Source: Acholeplasmataceae bacterium (GTDB lineage Bacteria; Bacillota_I; Bacilli_A; Acholeplasmatales; Acholeplasmataceae). From it: a DNA stretch of 64,000 nucleotides. Below the pieces are notes generated by a model. That model had not been told where the DNA came from, made no database searches, and saw only the letters and a list, made by a program, of their open reading frames with translations. Positions 17,558 to 26,097 of the stretch are shown here, in pieces. Position numbers and translations under genes: made by a program. Position 1 is the stretch's first letter. Each line of letters opens with the position of its first letter. The stretch is from positions 248,001 through 312,000 of the forward strand of contig JAIOQX010000002.1 in the NCBI GenBank assembly GCA_021108415.1. Direction: 5' to 3'.

Positions 17558-17572
17558 TTATAAATTGATTAT

Positions 17573-17611
17573 AAAGCAGTCCCACATCAATTCGATGTGG
17601 GACTGCTTTTT
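17573..17611 (+). terminator. strong Rho-independent terminator
   Basis: Perfect 16-bp stem AAAGCAGTCCCACATC / GATGTGGGACTGCTTT, 5-base loop, T-run on the plus strand. It is the longest perfect hairpin in the window and may also stop the convergent minus-strand gene. Confidence 0.9.
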
Positions 17612-17641
17612 ATATATTTATCTGATTGTTATAAGTACTCT

Positions 17642-18073
17642 TTAAAGTTGTTCAACATAATCTTTAAATGCGACCAACCCATTTAAACTTTCTTTTTTGA
17701 AAGTTTTTTTAAACATCCAAATGAATAAATTTACTGGAAAAGAAAACTTAAAGGTTACATCCATGACATACTTGGTTTGATTGCCTATTGATTCAAAGGT
17801 ATTGATGCATTCATTCCATACACCTTTTGTTTCATAAACTGTTGTTATTAACGATGGTGGATTAAACGCTGTAATCGTCTCTGTCATAGTTGATACTTTT
17901 TGACCACTATTAAAAACCATTTGATATTTTGATCCAACAGCTTCCATTTCGCCTTCAATTAGATCAAATTTTTCTAATCCTTTAATCCATTTAAATGCAG
18001 ATTCTCTACTTCTCATCTCGCTCGAGACTAAATCAATAGGTTTATTGATTATTGTTTGAACTTTGTATTTCAT
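17642..18073 (-). CDS. SRPBCC (START/polyketide cyclase-like) family protein
   Basis: 143 residues with the helix-grip pattern of SRPBCC proteins: VQTIINKPIDLVSSEMRSRESAFKWI at the N-terminus (strand plus helix), long antiparallel strands MEAVGSKYQMVF, TETITAFNPPSLITTVYET and TKYVMDVTFKFSF, and a final long helix (120-143). Such domains bind lipid-like or small hydrophobic ligands; the ligand is unknown. RBS AGGAGG. Single gene. Confidence 0.75.
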   Translation of the reverse strand: MKYKVQTIINKPIDLVSSEMRSRESAFKWIKGLEKFDLIEGEMEAVGSKYQMVFNSGQKVSTMTETITAFNPPSLITTVYETKGVWNECINTFESIGNQTKYVMDVTFKFSFPVNLFIWMFKKTFKKESLNGLVAFKDYVEQL

Positions 18074-18252
18074 AGTACCTCCTAGAAAAATGCTTTATGC
18101 TTTATTCTATCAAGAATTTCAAATTAAATACAATCATACACTTTATACTGAATACTCATGGATTAAGATATAGCTTTTTATGAGTATCTACTTTACAAAC
18201 TGCTGTTCAAAGATATTTAGAAATGCTTTTGGTTGCTAATTTTATTATCATT

Positions 18253-19584
18253 CTAATTTATTTCAATAATCACACCATATTCACTTAATCTTTCTATAAT
18301 TTTATCAAGATTACCTGTCATAGACGACATTCTCGCTAACGTTTCATTATTTATATCCGAAAGAGTAACAAATTGTCCTCTCGAAGAAACTCTTTTAATA
18401 TCTTTAATATCTATTTTTTTAACTTTGAAAAATCTATATATAATGAAATAATTGCCCTCTATGCGCTCATTATGCTTGAGTCCATCATAATAGCCCACTG
18501 CACAAACAATAGCCATTATGCCAAGAAAAATTGAAATTATTAATTTATCTGTTGGATCTTTGATCAATATCAAGCTAAATATAATACCTAAAATAGACGC
18601 AATCATAATAATAGCTACGACCATGAGAAGCCCTTTAGGTGCGAATGTATCTATTTTTGGTTTATGCATCATTTCAAAAATTTCAGTATCATCTATATTT
18701 TCTAAATCAACTACTTTTATACTTAAATCATATTTTTCTTTGCTTTGTTTCTTTACTAAAATAATGTTTTTTTGAACAATTAGTGTTCCAATTGATCCTA
18801 TGCTTAATATTGCGAAAACAATAATCATTGTTACTCCAATATTATGATTTGCTTGATAGCCTTGCATCATCAAATCATAATCCATGTACACTATTGACTC
18901 AACCTCAAAATAATAAACAGATCTTCTGATTCCATTGTTTACTTCTCTCGCCTCATTTACTAAAAAGACGACATTATCTCTTAAGCCAATCTCATCAAAA
19001 ATTCTATCTATGTCTAATTCGCTAGTATATATTGACGATATGCTATATTTGGTTATATCATCTTCAAGTATCAAATTTAAATTATCATCTGAATCTAGTC
19101 TAGCTTCTTTTAATCTTCCAGTGATTTCAGTTAAACTATCATAATCTACTGGATTTTGAAGTGAAAAGATAATACTCATCATTATTACCATAAATAATCC
19201 CATGACACTTATCACAATAAGACCTATTTTAGCCTGTTTAAAACTTTTATATCCATTGCCAATGATTTCCTTATCTTTATCAGCATAGTAGAGTCCAATT
19301 TCATAATCACTTTTTGAAAGGACTTCAACAATTGTCTTTTTAGCTTTTGTGTAATTTAATACCCCAATGACTATGCCTATTATGCTTAAAAGGATTAACG
19401 TAGATATTCCTAGACCATCTAGCATATATACACCTAAAAGGAGCGATGAAGAAAACGCAGCAGCAAATAAAGCTGTCATTTTCAGTTTTCTAAAAAGCTT
19501 ATGTTTGTTATCTCTATTCTTTTTTCCAATATTCGTGATTATTTGTTTTTGTTCATTAGAAAACTTATCATTATCAACAATCAT
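18253..19584 (-). CDS. multi-pass membrane protein of unknown function
   Basis: 443 residues, not recognised as a named family. Visible: two N-terminal membrane helices (about 33-75), a third pair (116-140), an extracytoplasmic domain (142-245) rich in Asp/Glu, another helix (245-270), two further helices (about 318-365), and a C-terminal beta-rich domain (370-443) that resembles a bacterial PH domain (YFIIYRFFKVKKIDIKDIKRV). RBS AAGGAGG 8 bases before ATG. It begins 21 bases after the DsrE gene and probably shares its transcript. Confidence 0.65.
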   Translation of the reverse strand: MIVDNDKFSNEQKQIITNIGKKNRDNKHKLFRKLKMTALFAAAFSSSLLLGVYMLDGLGISTLILLSIIGIVIGVLNYTKAKKTIVEVLSKSDYEIGLYYADKDKEIIGNGYKSFKQAKIGLIVISVMGLFMVIMMSIIFSLQNPVDYDSLTEITGRLKEARLDSDDNLNLILEDDITKYSISSIYTSELDIDRIFDEIGLRDNVVFLVNEAREVNNGIRRSVYYFEVESIVYMDYDLMMQGYQANHNIGVTMIIVFAILSIGSIGTLIVQKNIILVKKQSKEKYDLSIKVVDLENIDDTEIFEMMHKPKIDTFAPKGLLMVVAIIMIASILGIIFSLILIKDPTDKLIISIFLGIMAIVCAVGYYDGLKHNERIEGNYFIIYRFFKVKKIDIKDIKRVSSRGQFVTLSDINNETLARMSSMTGNLDKIIERLSEYGVIIEIN

Positions 19585-19605
19585 CGTAATCCCCTCCTTA
19601 TATAT

Positions 19606-19947
19606 TTATACTGTCAATAAATTCTCTTTATTTTTAATTATGTCACTTAATGGTTGTCCCATATAAGATAATTTAACGCCCATTTCAGTCAAAGCTTTTT
19701 CTTTTCCTAATTGTTGAGCACAATGTAGGCATCCAACGACATTTAAACCTTCTTTAATTGCTTTTAAAACAAGTTCTTTGATTGTAGGGTTATCTACAAC
19801 TAAAGCTGATGTAGCACCCCATATAATAAGATTTACTTGATCAAACCATCCTCTTTTTTTAGCATTGATCGAATATAGTAAAACCATATGTTCTGATGTG
19901 ATAGGATCTGCATTTGTCCATAAGATATTTAATTCATTGTTGTTCAT
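19606..19947 (-). CDS. DsrE-family sulfur-relay-like protein
   Basis: 113 residues of the DsrE/DsrF-like fold. The N-terminal ILWTNADPITSEHMVLLYSINAKK (8-31) and NLIIWGATSALVVDN (39-53) match the family; a CxxC pair, Cys73 and Cys76 in VVGCLHCAQQLG, lies where the sulfur-carrying cysteine is usually found. Such proteins bind or pass sulfane sulfur, but many members have no known substrate. Sits between the AlkX-like gene (16 bases upstream) and the membrane protein gene (21 bases downstream), probably one operon. RBS AAGGAG. Confidence 0.8.
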   Translation of the reverse strand: MNNNELNILWTNADPITSEHMVLLYSINAKKRGWFDQVNLIIWGATSALVVDNPTIKELVLKAIKEGLNVVGCLHCAQQLGKEKALTEMGVKLSYMGQPLSDIIKNKENLLTV

Positions 19948-19963
19948 TTTAATTCTCCTTTTT

Positions 19964-21124
19964 CTATAATATATTTGATGAATCTATTTCATTTGTTTCT
20001 AAATAATTTGAAAACCTAACTAAAGCTTTATCTATTTGATTCTTTAATTTTTTTGTCATTTTGATTTGTGGTTCTAACCACAAATGAATGACTTTTAAAG
20101 GATCGTTTTTTCTTTGTTTATCAAATTCTATTCTACCTATCAAATCTGACCCTTTTAAGATAGGTAAGACATAATATCCGTATTTTCTTTTTTCTTGTGG
20201 GACATAGACTTCCCAAGTATAATCAAAATCAAATATCTTTAAAATCAATGCTCTATCCCATAGCATATTATCCAATGGAGCAAGAAATGAGATCTGATCC
20301 ATAACTTCTACTGGATAAGATAATGCGGTAGTTGGTATATAAAATATCTCTGATATACCATCTATTTTAACTTCTTTTATCATATCTTTATCTATTAATA
20401 CTTTTAAAAACTTTTCTCTATGTTTTTTTAAGTAAATATATAGTCCACTAAAAGCTACACTGTACTTGCTCCAAACCAATCCCATGGATTGAATCCTTCT
20501 ATATAAGTGGTATTCAATAAACTCATCTAATGTAGAAAAGGGATTATCTTTTTTTATGTTTGGATGTAGTTTTTCAAATGTATGATACTTCTTTTGTGTG
20601 TTGTGTCTACTTTCGATCCCAACATCACCTTTATGAAATAAGTAGCTAATTGCTGCACTTGAAGCTTTTGTATGTCTCCATTTATGTTCTACTGTATCTC
20701 CTAATTTGATTTTAGAGGATAGGATAGGTCCATTTTTGTCTATTAGATTGAATACATCATCTATGATGTGTTCAAACTCTAGATCAAGATAGCGTTTAGA
20801 TGATTTGATTTCATTTTTTGCACGATCTTCTCTGATGAGATTTAATTTATCATAATCTTTAATATGATAAATACACATTTGTTTATCCCATCCATCTATT
20901 AGATATCTATCTTTATAAAGTGCGTTATATAGGATCTCTTTTTTAAAGCTAGAAACTCTTGATTGGAGTACTAATTCTGGATTAGTCCCAACAACGTTTA
21001 GTGGGTCATATTGAATTGCGTTAAGACGAGTAAAAACATCATTAACTGAGTAATGATGTTTTGTGTTAATCATATGATAGTTGACTAGATATGCTTTTGC
21101 TTGTTCTTTAGTCCAATTAATCAT
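19964..21124 (-). CDS. HTH_42 family DNA glycosylase, AlkX/YcaQ-like
   Basis: 386-residue winged-helix protein of the HTH_42 family, whose members excise bulky alkylated bases or unhook interstrand cross-links. The catalytic Q-x-D type motif of the AlkX/YcaQ branch is visible as Gln38-Tyr39-Asp40 in NAIQYDPLNVV; AlkZ enzymes have Q-x-Q here. Further marks are DGWDKQMCIYH (78-88), HKWRHTKASSAAISYLFHKG (wing helices, 146-165), and FLAPLDNMLWDRALILKIFDFDYTWEVY near 275-302. RBS AGAGG 6 bases before ATG. First gene of a probable operon with the DsrE and membrane protein genes. Confidence 0.82.
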   Translation of the reverse strand: MINWTKEQAKAYLVNYHMINTKHHYSVNDVFTRLNAIQYDPLNVVGTNPELVLQSRVSSFKKEILYNALYKDRYLIDGWDKQMCIYHIKDYDKLNLIREDRAKNEIKSSKRYLDLEFEHIIDDVFNLIDKNGPILSSKIKLGDTVEHKWRHTKASSAAISYLFHKGDVGIESRHNTQKKYHTFEKLHPNIKKDNPFSTLDEFIEYHLYRRIQSMGLVWSKYSVAFSGLYIYLKKHREKFLKVLIDKDMIKEVKIDGISEIFYIPTTALSYPVEVMDQISFLAPLDNMLWDRALILKIFDFDYTWEVYVPQEKRKYGYYVLPILKGSDLIGRIEFDKQRKNDPLKVIHLWLEPQIKMTKKLKNQIDKALVRFSNYLETNEIDSSNIL

Positions 21125-21181
21125 TATATACCTCTAGAGTTTATACTTATTATCATACTAACATGTTTATTTAAATTTGTT

Positions 21182-21211
21182 AAAAAAGGGTTGATATTCT
21201 TACATCAAACC
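21182..21211 (-). terminator. probable terminator of the helicase-Nudix-Mrr cassette
   Basis: Minus-strand hairpin GGTTTGAT / ATCAACC with one bulge followed by CTTTTTT, 20 bases after the Mrr-like gene. Confidence 0.5.
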
Positions 21212-21230
21212 TTCATGCACAAAAACTAGA

Positions 21231-22262
21231 TTATGACTTTATAAATTTTTCTATATCAGTTAATAAATATTTACCCCATAAATCCGTTTTGACTTTTCCT
21301 ATTCCAGAAATATTCATTAGTTCGTCTTCTGTTTTCGGAACTTTATCTACAATCTCTTCTAAAGTTTTATTATTAAAAACATTATAAAGTTTATCAATCT
21401 TGTTATATGTTGCTATTTTCTTTCTTGTTTCTTTTAAGAATTTGACAAATTCTTCTTTGTTTATCTCTATTATAGGATTTATTTTTTCCGAATTCGATTC
21501 AACTTCTAAGAATTCTCTGATTTTATGAATTAAATATGGACCAAACAGTTTTACGTTGTCTTCGGTAAAACCCTTAATCTTTTTTAACTCTTCCAAAGTG
21601 GTTGGTTTTTTTATTATGATGTCTTTAATTGTTCTATCGTTATAGACTAAATATATAGGTGAAATTTTATTATATTTTGCTATGTTTTTTCTCTCTAATT
21701 TAAGCATGTCAACAAATTTACTATTCTCTTTAAATGACTCTTTTTTCTTTTTACTAGATTCAAAAGCAATATTACTATAATTAGATTGATTGACATCTCT
21801 ACCCAATTTTTCGTCAATATCTTTAATTATTTCTATGATATCATCTCTATAATACGCTTCTATCTCTTCATTTTCTATATAGGCGATACCTCTACTAGTT
21901 ACTTGTTGTTCCTCAGCAGATGTAAAAAGAATCAAGTTTGGTTTTCCAGATTCACTTCTGGAAATTCCATAGTGTGGAACACCTTTTTGCATTTTCATTA
22001 AATCATTTTCTCCAAGTATCGTTTTAGGTCCATATCTTTTACATTGCACACCAAATCTTACCATTTCATCATTTGATTTCCACAATAATATATCGACACC
22101 AAAATCATTTTTTTCTGTTATTTTACCAGAATATCCTGCAAATTCTTTCATATATTTAAAAATAAACATCTCAAATTGCTCACCTGATAACTCATCAACT
22201 TCTTTTATAGATTTTGGATAATTATATTCTCTTTTCTTTCCTAGCTGTATTTTTATTGCCAT
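21231..22262 (-). CDS. Mrr-type restriction endonuclease with two HRDC domains
   Basis: 343 residues. The N-terminal domain (20-150) is an Mrr-like PD-(D/E)xK nuclease: helix LSGEQFEMFIFKYMKE, then Asp57 in DFGVDILL and Gln73-x-Lys75 in GVQCKRYG, the QxK variant typical of Mrr. Two HRDC-like nucleic-acid-binding domains follow (about 184-257 and 268-340), each with a 'KYNKI..Y.V.N..T' start and a helix-hairpin 'GI/GF' turn (SGIGKVKTDLWGKY). Predicted to cut DNA, possibly modified DNA. Last gene of a cassette behind the Nudix gene (about 38-base gap) with RBS AAGGAG. The nuclease-HRDC fusion is uncommon; role in defence is inference. Confidence 0.75.
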   Translation of the reverse strand: MAIKIQLGKKREYNYPKSIKEVDELSGEQFEMFIFKYMKEFAGYSGKITEKNDFGVDILLWKSNDEMVRFGVQCKRYGPKTILGENDLMKMQKGVPHYGISRSESGKPNLILFTSAEEQQVTSRGIAYIENEEIEAYYRDDIIEIIKDIDEKLGRDVNQSNYSNIAFESSKKKKESFKENSKFVDMLKLERKNIAKYNKISPIYLVYNDRTIKDIIIKKPTTLEELKKIKGFTEDNVKLFGPYLIHKIREFLEVESNSEKINPIIEINKEEFVKFLKETRKKIATYNKIDKLYNVFNNKTLEEIVDKVPKTEDELMNISGIGKVKTDLWGKYLLTDIEKFIKS

Positions 22263-22300
22263 ACTTTTTTACTCCTTTTTCTTGTATTATGAAAATTTAC

Positions 22301-22684
22301 TTATTTTAGTTTACGTAAAATAGGGATATCTGCATCTGCAAAATCCATTTCTTTCATTTCTTCTATTGTAGCCCACCTAGAATCAAGATGTTCTGACAAT
22401 ACTAAATTACCTTTTATAATCTCACATTCAAACGCATGCATAATCAATATAAATCCTTTATATTCATGATTAACAGTCATTATAAAGTCTTTTACTTCTA
22501 TTTTAGTATCAAGTTCTTCAAATATTTCTCTTTTCAGAGCTTCTTGCATTGTTTCACCAACTTCAATCTTTCCACCAGGAAACTCCCATTTTTTAGCAAG
22601 TTCTCCTTCATCTTTACGTTGTGCACAAAAATATCTGTTTCCATCTTTAATAACTGCAGCAACTACTTCAATTGTCTTTTTCAT
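22301..22684 (-). CDS. Nudix hydrolase, MutT/(d)CTP pyrophosphohydrolase-like
   Basis: 127 residues. The complete Nudix box is visible from GGKIEVGETMQEALKREIFE to EEL (residues about 37-59), preceded by EFPGG and by CAQRKDEGE, as in MutT and CtpA-type enzymes that hydrolyse oxidised or non-standard nucleoside triphosphates. The ATG at 22684 is preferred: AAGG lies 9 bases before it, while the ATG-like start at 22693 is too close. It overlaps the helicase gene end by about 17 bases, so translation is coupled. DUF3427 helicases are often fused to or followed by Nudix enzymes, so this pair is probably functional together. Confidence 0.85.
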   Translation of the reverse strand: MKKTIEVVAAVIKDGNRYFCAQRKDEGELAKKWEFPGGKIEVGETMQEALKREIFEELDTKIEVKDFIMTVNHEYKGFILIMHAFECEIIKGNLVLSEHLDSRWATIEEMKEMDFADADIPILRKLK

Positions 22685-25601
22685 TGTTATCATCCTTTTT
22701 TTCTTTAATTATAAATCTACTATATATGCTATCAGGAACTTTATTTAATAACTCAAATATAAAACGGATGGGTTTATTTCCAGTATACTCTAATACATTC
22801 ACTTTTCCAAAATATGTATACCCCTGAACTTGACCATCTTCTTGTTTATTCTTTCTGACAAGAAGATGAAGATCTATACCCATCTTTTTGTGATTTATAA
22901 ACCTGACACCTGATTTACTATCTTGTGCAGAACTGTTTTGAGATTCCCATTGGAAAGTTTTTTGATCTATAAATTTATCTTTATAGTCTATACTTTCTTT
23001 TACATCTTTTTTTAATAAATCTACAAATAGATAATAACTATCTCCATCTGGAATAACTCCAGATCCTCTAAATGCCGATATTTTATTCTTGTATCTAATA
23101 ACAACTGGAACATCTAACATTGAGTAATTATAATAAAGTTTAAATCCATTATAAAGTTTCACATCATTGAATTCATGCATATATCGTGCAAGTCCATAAG
23201 AGATGCTTTCTTCCATAAAAGTCTTTAAAGTCTTATTATTATTTATTAATTGACGAATATTTTTTTTGAAATAAACTTCATCATTCTGATAATTAACCAT
23301 CTTTATATATCTTTTAACAGTATTTACATCGAAATAAGCAAAATCAAGATAGTCAAAATAATATTCTAGTTTTTCATAATTATCATAATTGTATTTTTTA
23401 AGTTCGTGAATTAATGACTCAATATTTACTAATCTATCTTTTAGTAACATGTTTAATATCACAAAAAGAACTGGTTGTTTAAGTGGCAGCATGTCATCAA
23501 CAAATTTAAGTAATTTATTTTCATCCTCACTCAGCTTATAAAATTGTTCATCAGTTTTACTAATCATTCTTAATACATATTTATAATAAGTCTTTTCCTT
23601 TTTAATAAATCTAATCGGATCAAATCCATCAAATCCAAACTGCATAAGCTTAGGATAGATCAAATTCTTATTTGATTCTTTTAATTTACTTAAAAAATTC
23701 ATATAGTATTCATCTAAAAATTTAGTTGCATTAAAGTTAACTGCTTCTAGTTGCTGAAGGATTCTTTCTTTCGATTTTTCTTGAAGTAAAATAAATGTAT
23801 CTCCAGGTATATCAAAAAAATCATTCTTTGTAGATACTATCAAATCATCTTTATCATATGCATTTTCTCCAGCTAAAGCTAAAGGAATCATGAATGTTTT
23901 CATATGATTACCAATAAAGTCAAGGACTGTTAAATACTCTTTATACTGATAATGTCTCAAGCCTCTACCTAGTTGTTGTGTAAATATAATTGATGATTCG
24001 GTAGGTCTTAACATTAAAATTGTATTAACACTAGGTATATCAATACCTTCATTAAAAATATCAACAGTAAACACACAAACTAAAGGGTCAAATTCATTAC
24101 TTAACCTAATAATAGCATCTTCACGTTCTTCTTCGTTATTACTACCTAATAAATATATTGAAGTTATACCTCTTTGATTAAATTGATCCGACATATATTT
24201 AGCGTGCTCTATATTTACACAGAAACCTAGTATTTTTCTTTTTTTACCAGCATATGGATATTTATTCATATGCTCAATAACTAAATCAACTCTAGCTTTC
24301 AAATTTAGCTTTTTCGCAAGTTGATCTATACTTTTAAAATTATAATCTGATAAATCCGTACTTATATCATCAATACCATAATATACAAATGGAACGACTA
24401 ATTTATCTTCCAAAGCTTTTCTTAATCTAGTTTCTATAGCAATATTGTAGTCAAAATACTCATATATGCTTATATTGTCTGTTCTTTCAGGTGTTGCTGT
24501 CATCCCAAGGGTAAATTTAGGAATAAAATAGTCTAAAGCAGTTTGATATGTTCCTGCTGCAGAGCGATGTGCTTCATCAATGATAATATAATCAAAATGA
24601 TCTGATTTAAATAAACCTAAGATTTCTATTTTACTTATCATTGTGTTTGTTGCGAATAAATAATCTGAATCTAAATCTTTTATATTACCAGATAATATAC
24701 CCATTTTGATATCTGGCATGATTGTTTTAAATGTTTTCATTGCATCTTTCAGAATCTTTTGTCTATGAGCAACAAACAATACTCTTTTAGGATTCATTTG
24801 AGAAACATCAAAAGCAGCCAAATAAGTTTTACCTGTACCAGTAGCTGCAATGACTAAAGCTTTATTTTCACCTTGTTCCCTTAGAAGTCTTAATCTTTCA
24901 CAAGCTTGTTCTTGCATAGTATTTGGTTTTATTTCATTACTAAACTCTATGCTTAATTGTTCTTTTAATTTATTTTCATCAATTTCCATATAATCGGCAA
25001 TCTGAGACAATAACCCAACATTTTTACTTTGCTTGATAAATGATAAAATGCTTTCTAAGATATTATTTTCTTTAAAATCTTTAGCCATGTAATAAGATTT
25101 TGAATACATTTCGATGAATTCTGCAGTTAAATCAGTTGATTTATTCCAAAGATCGTCAAATGCTGCTAACACTTCATCAACGAAAGGATGCTTTTTAGAT
25201 AGAATCTGTACATTCCATTCTTGATTAGATTTGAGAGCACTCATTGAAATATTTGATGAGCCAATATAAATCTTATAGTGGTCATCCATTTCAAATATGT
25301 ATGCTTTTGTATGAAATCCATTTTTTAAAACTTGAGTATCATAGATTCTAGTTTCAATATTTGAGTTTTTATGTAGCATTTTTAATGCTTGGGGATCTGT
25401 ACCATTCATATAATTTGTTGTGATAATTCTTCCTGGTTTCAATACATCTTTAGTTAATATTGAGAGTGCTCCAGAATTAATAAATGCAACCGATATTTGA
25501 TATCGGTTGCATACTAAAAAAGATTCCTTTAGTTCATGATAAAATGAACGTCTTTGTGAATTTGTTATTAACTTTAAACTTTCAATTTGTTGCATATCCA
25601 T
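22668..25601 (-). CDS. PLD-nuclease / SF2 helicase / DUF3427 protein
   Basis: 977 residues in three parts. The N-terminal phospholipase-D-like domain has one HKD motif: His97-x-Lys99 and the trailing GSSN at 114-117. The SF2 helicase core has motif I ATGTGKT (253-259), DEAH at 342-345, TATPERTD near 369, and motif VI QQLGRGLRHY near 540. The C-terminal DUF3427 region (about 600-970) has its family marks FQWESQNSSAQDSKSG and GYTYFGKVNVLEY. Such proteins are found in bacterial defence neighbourhoods and probably act on DNA. The start at 25601 follows AGAGG by 5 bases. It opens a tight operon with the Nudix and Mrr genes. Confidence 0.88.
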   Translation of the reverse strand: MDMQQIESLKLITNSQRRSFYHELKESFLVCNRYQISVAFINSGALSILTKDVLKPGRIITTNYMNGTDPQALKMLHKNSNIETRIYDTQVLKNGFHTKAYIFEMDDHYKIYIGSSNISMSALKSNQEWNVQILSKKHPFVDEVLAAFDDLWNKSTDLTAEFIEMYSKSYYMAKDFKENNILESILSFIKQSKNVGLLSQIADYMEIDENKLKEQLSIEFSNEIKPNTMQEQACERLRLLREQGENKALVIAATGTGKTYLAAFDVSQMNPKRVLFVAHRQKILKDAMKTFKTIMPDIKMGILSGNIKDLDSDYLFATNTMISKIEILGLFKSDHFDYIIIDEAHRSAAGTYQTALDYFIPKFTLGMTATPERTDNISIYEYFDYNIAIETRLRKALEDKLVVPFVYYGIDDISTDLSDYNFKSIDQLAKKLNLKARVDLVIEHMNKYPYAGKKRKILGFCVNIEHAKYMSDQFNQRGITSIYLLGSNNEEEREDAIIRLSNEFDPLVCVFTVDIFNEGIDIPSVNTILMLRPTESSIIFTQQLGRGLRHYQYKEYLTVLDFIGNHMKTFMIPLALAGENAYDKDDLIVSTKNDFFDIPGDTFILLQEKSKERILQQLEAVNFNATKFLDEYYMNFLSKLKESNKNLIYPKLMQFGFDGFDPIRFIKKEKTYYKYVLRMISKTDEQFYKLSEDENKLLKFVDDMLPLKQPVLFVILNMLLKDRLVNIESLIHELKKYNYDNYEKLEYYFDYLDFAYFDVNTVKRYIKMVNYQNDEVYFKKNIRQLINNNKTLKTFMEESISYGLARYMHEFNDVKLYNGFKLYYNYSMLDVPVVIRYKNKISAFRGSGVIPDGDSYYLFVDLLKKDVKESIDYKDKFIDQKTFQWESQNSSAQDSKSGVRFINHKKMGIDLHLLVRKNKQEDGQVQGYTYFGKVNVLEYTGNKPIRFIFELLNKVPDSIYSRFIIKEKKDDNNEKDN

Positions 25602-25605
25602 CTGA

Positions 25606-25627
25606 CCTCTAATCTTTATTAGATTAG
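25606..25627 (-). promoter_or_regulatory. hairpin next to ribosome site of helicase gene
   Basis: Arms CTAATCT and AGATTAG with a 5-base loop lie between the queH-like stop and the helicase start; the AGAGG ribosome site touches the 3' arm. It may limit helicase translation or be remnant junction sequence. Confidence 0.4.
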
Positions 25628-25638
25628 AAACGGGTTTA

Positions 25639-26097
25639 TTAGTACAGTCCCAATTTCTTGATTATCTCACAACTCTCAAGAAACCCCTCCCTAAAATCTT
25701 CATCATAAAATGGTATATCAAACATCTTTTCATATCTATGACCAATTTCTAGCACTTTCTCATGATCCATACTTGGATTAGAGAGTAAACTAGTCGTAAT
25801 TGCATCATATCCTAATTCTTTTGCTAATTCAAATGTTCTTTTAATTCTTAAATCATATCTTGTTAAATCAAATGCTTCTAGGCTATCTACTTCTACTTTT
25901 AGATCTGGATAGTAAAAGACATTAAATCCTTGTATTTCTGAAAACTTTTTAACGCTATCTGCTATTTTCTTAAATTCTTCGTCTGTATGAATATTTGGAT
26001 TATAATATAATCCATCAACATCAACACCTTTATCCATTAGAGTTCTAATAGGTAAGGCTGAACAAGAAGCACAACACATATGCATTAAAAGTTTCAT
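25639..26097 (-). CDS. queH: QueH-like epoxyqueuosine reductase, C-terminus missing
   Basis: 152 residues of the QueH (DUF208) family, which makes queuosine in tRNA by reducing epoxyqueuosine. Present: HMCCASCSALPIR at 6-18 with the metal-binding cysteines Cys8, Cys9 and Cys12; YYNPNIH; RYDLRIKRTFELAKELGYDAITTSLL (80-105); FDIPFYDEDFREGF. The protein ends in KKLGLY followed by two stop codons, just where relatives continue with a short tail containing a Cys-x-Cys motif. No cysteine codon is found in any nearby frame. So this copy may be inactive or altered. It overlaps the flavin oxidoreductase gene by 4 bases. Confidence 0.78.
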   Translation of the reverse strand: MKLLMHMCCASCSALPIRTLMDKGVDVDGLYYNPNIHTDEEFKKIADSVKKFSEIQGFNVFYYPDLKVEVDSLEAFDLTRYDLRIKRTFELAKELGYDAITTSLLSNPSMDHEKVLEIGHRYEKMFDIPFYDEDFREGFLESCEIIKKLGLY

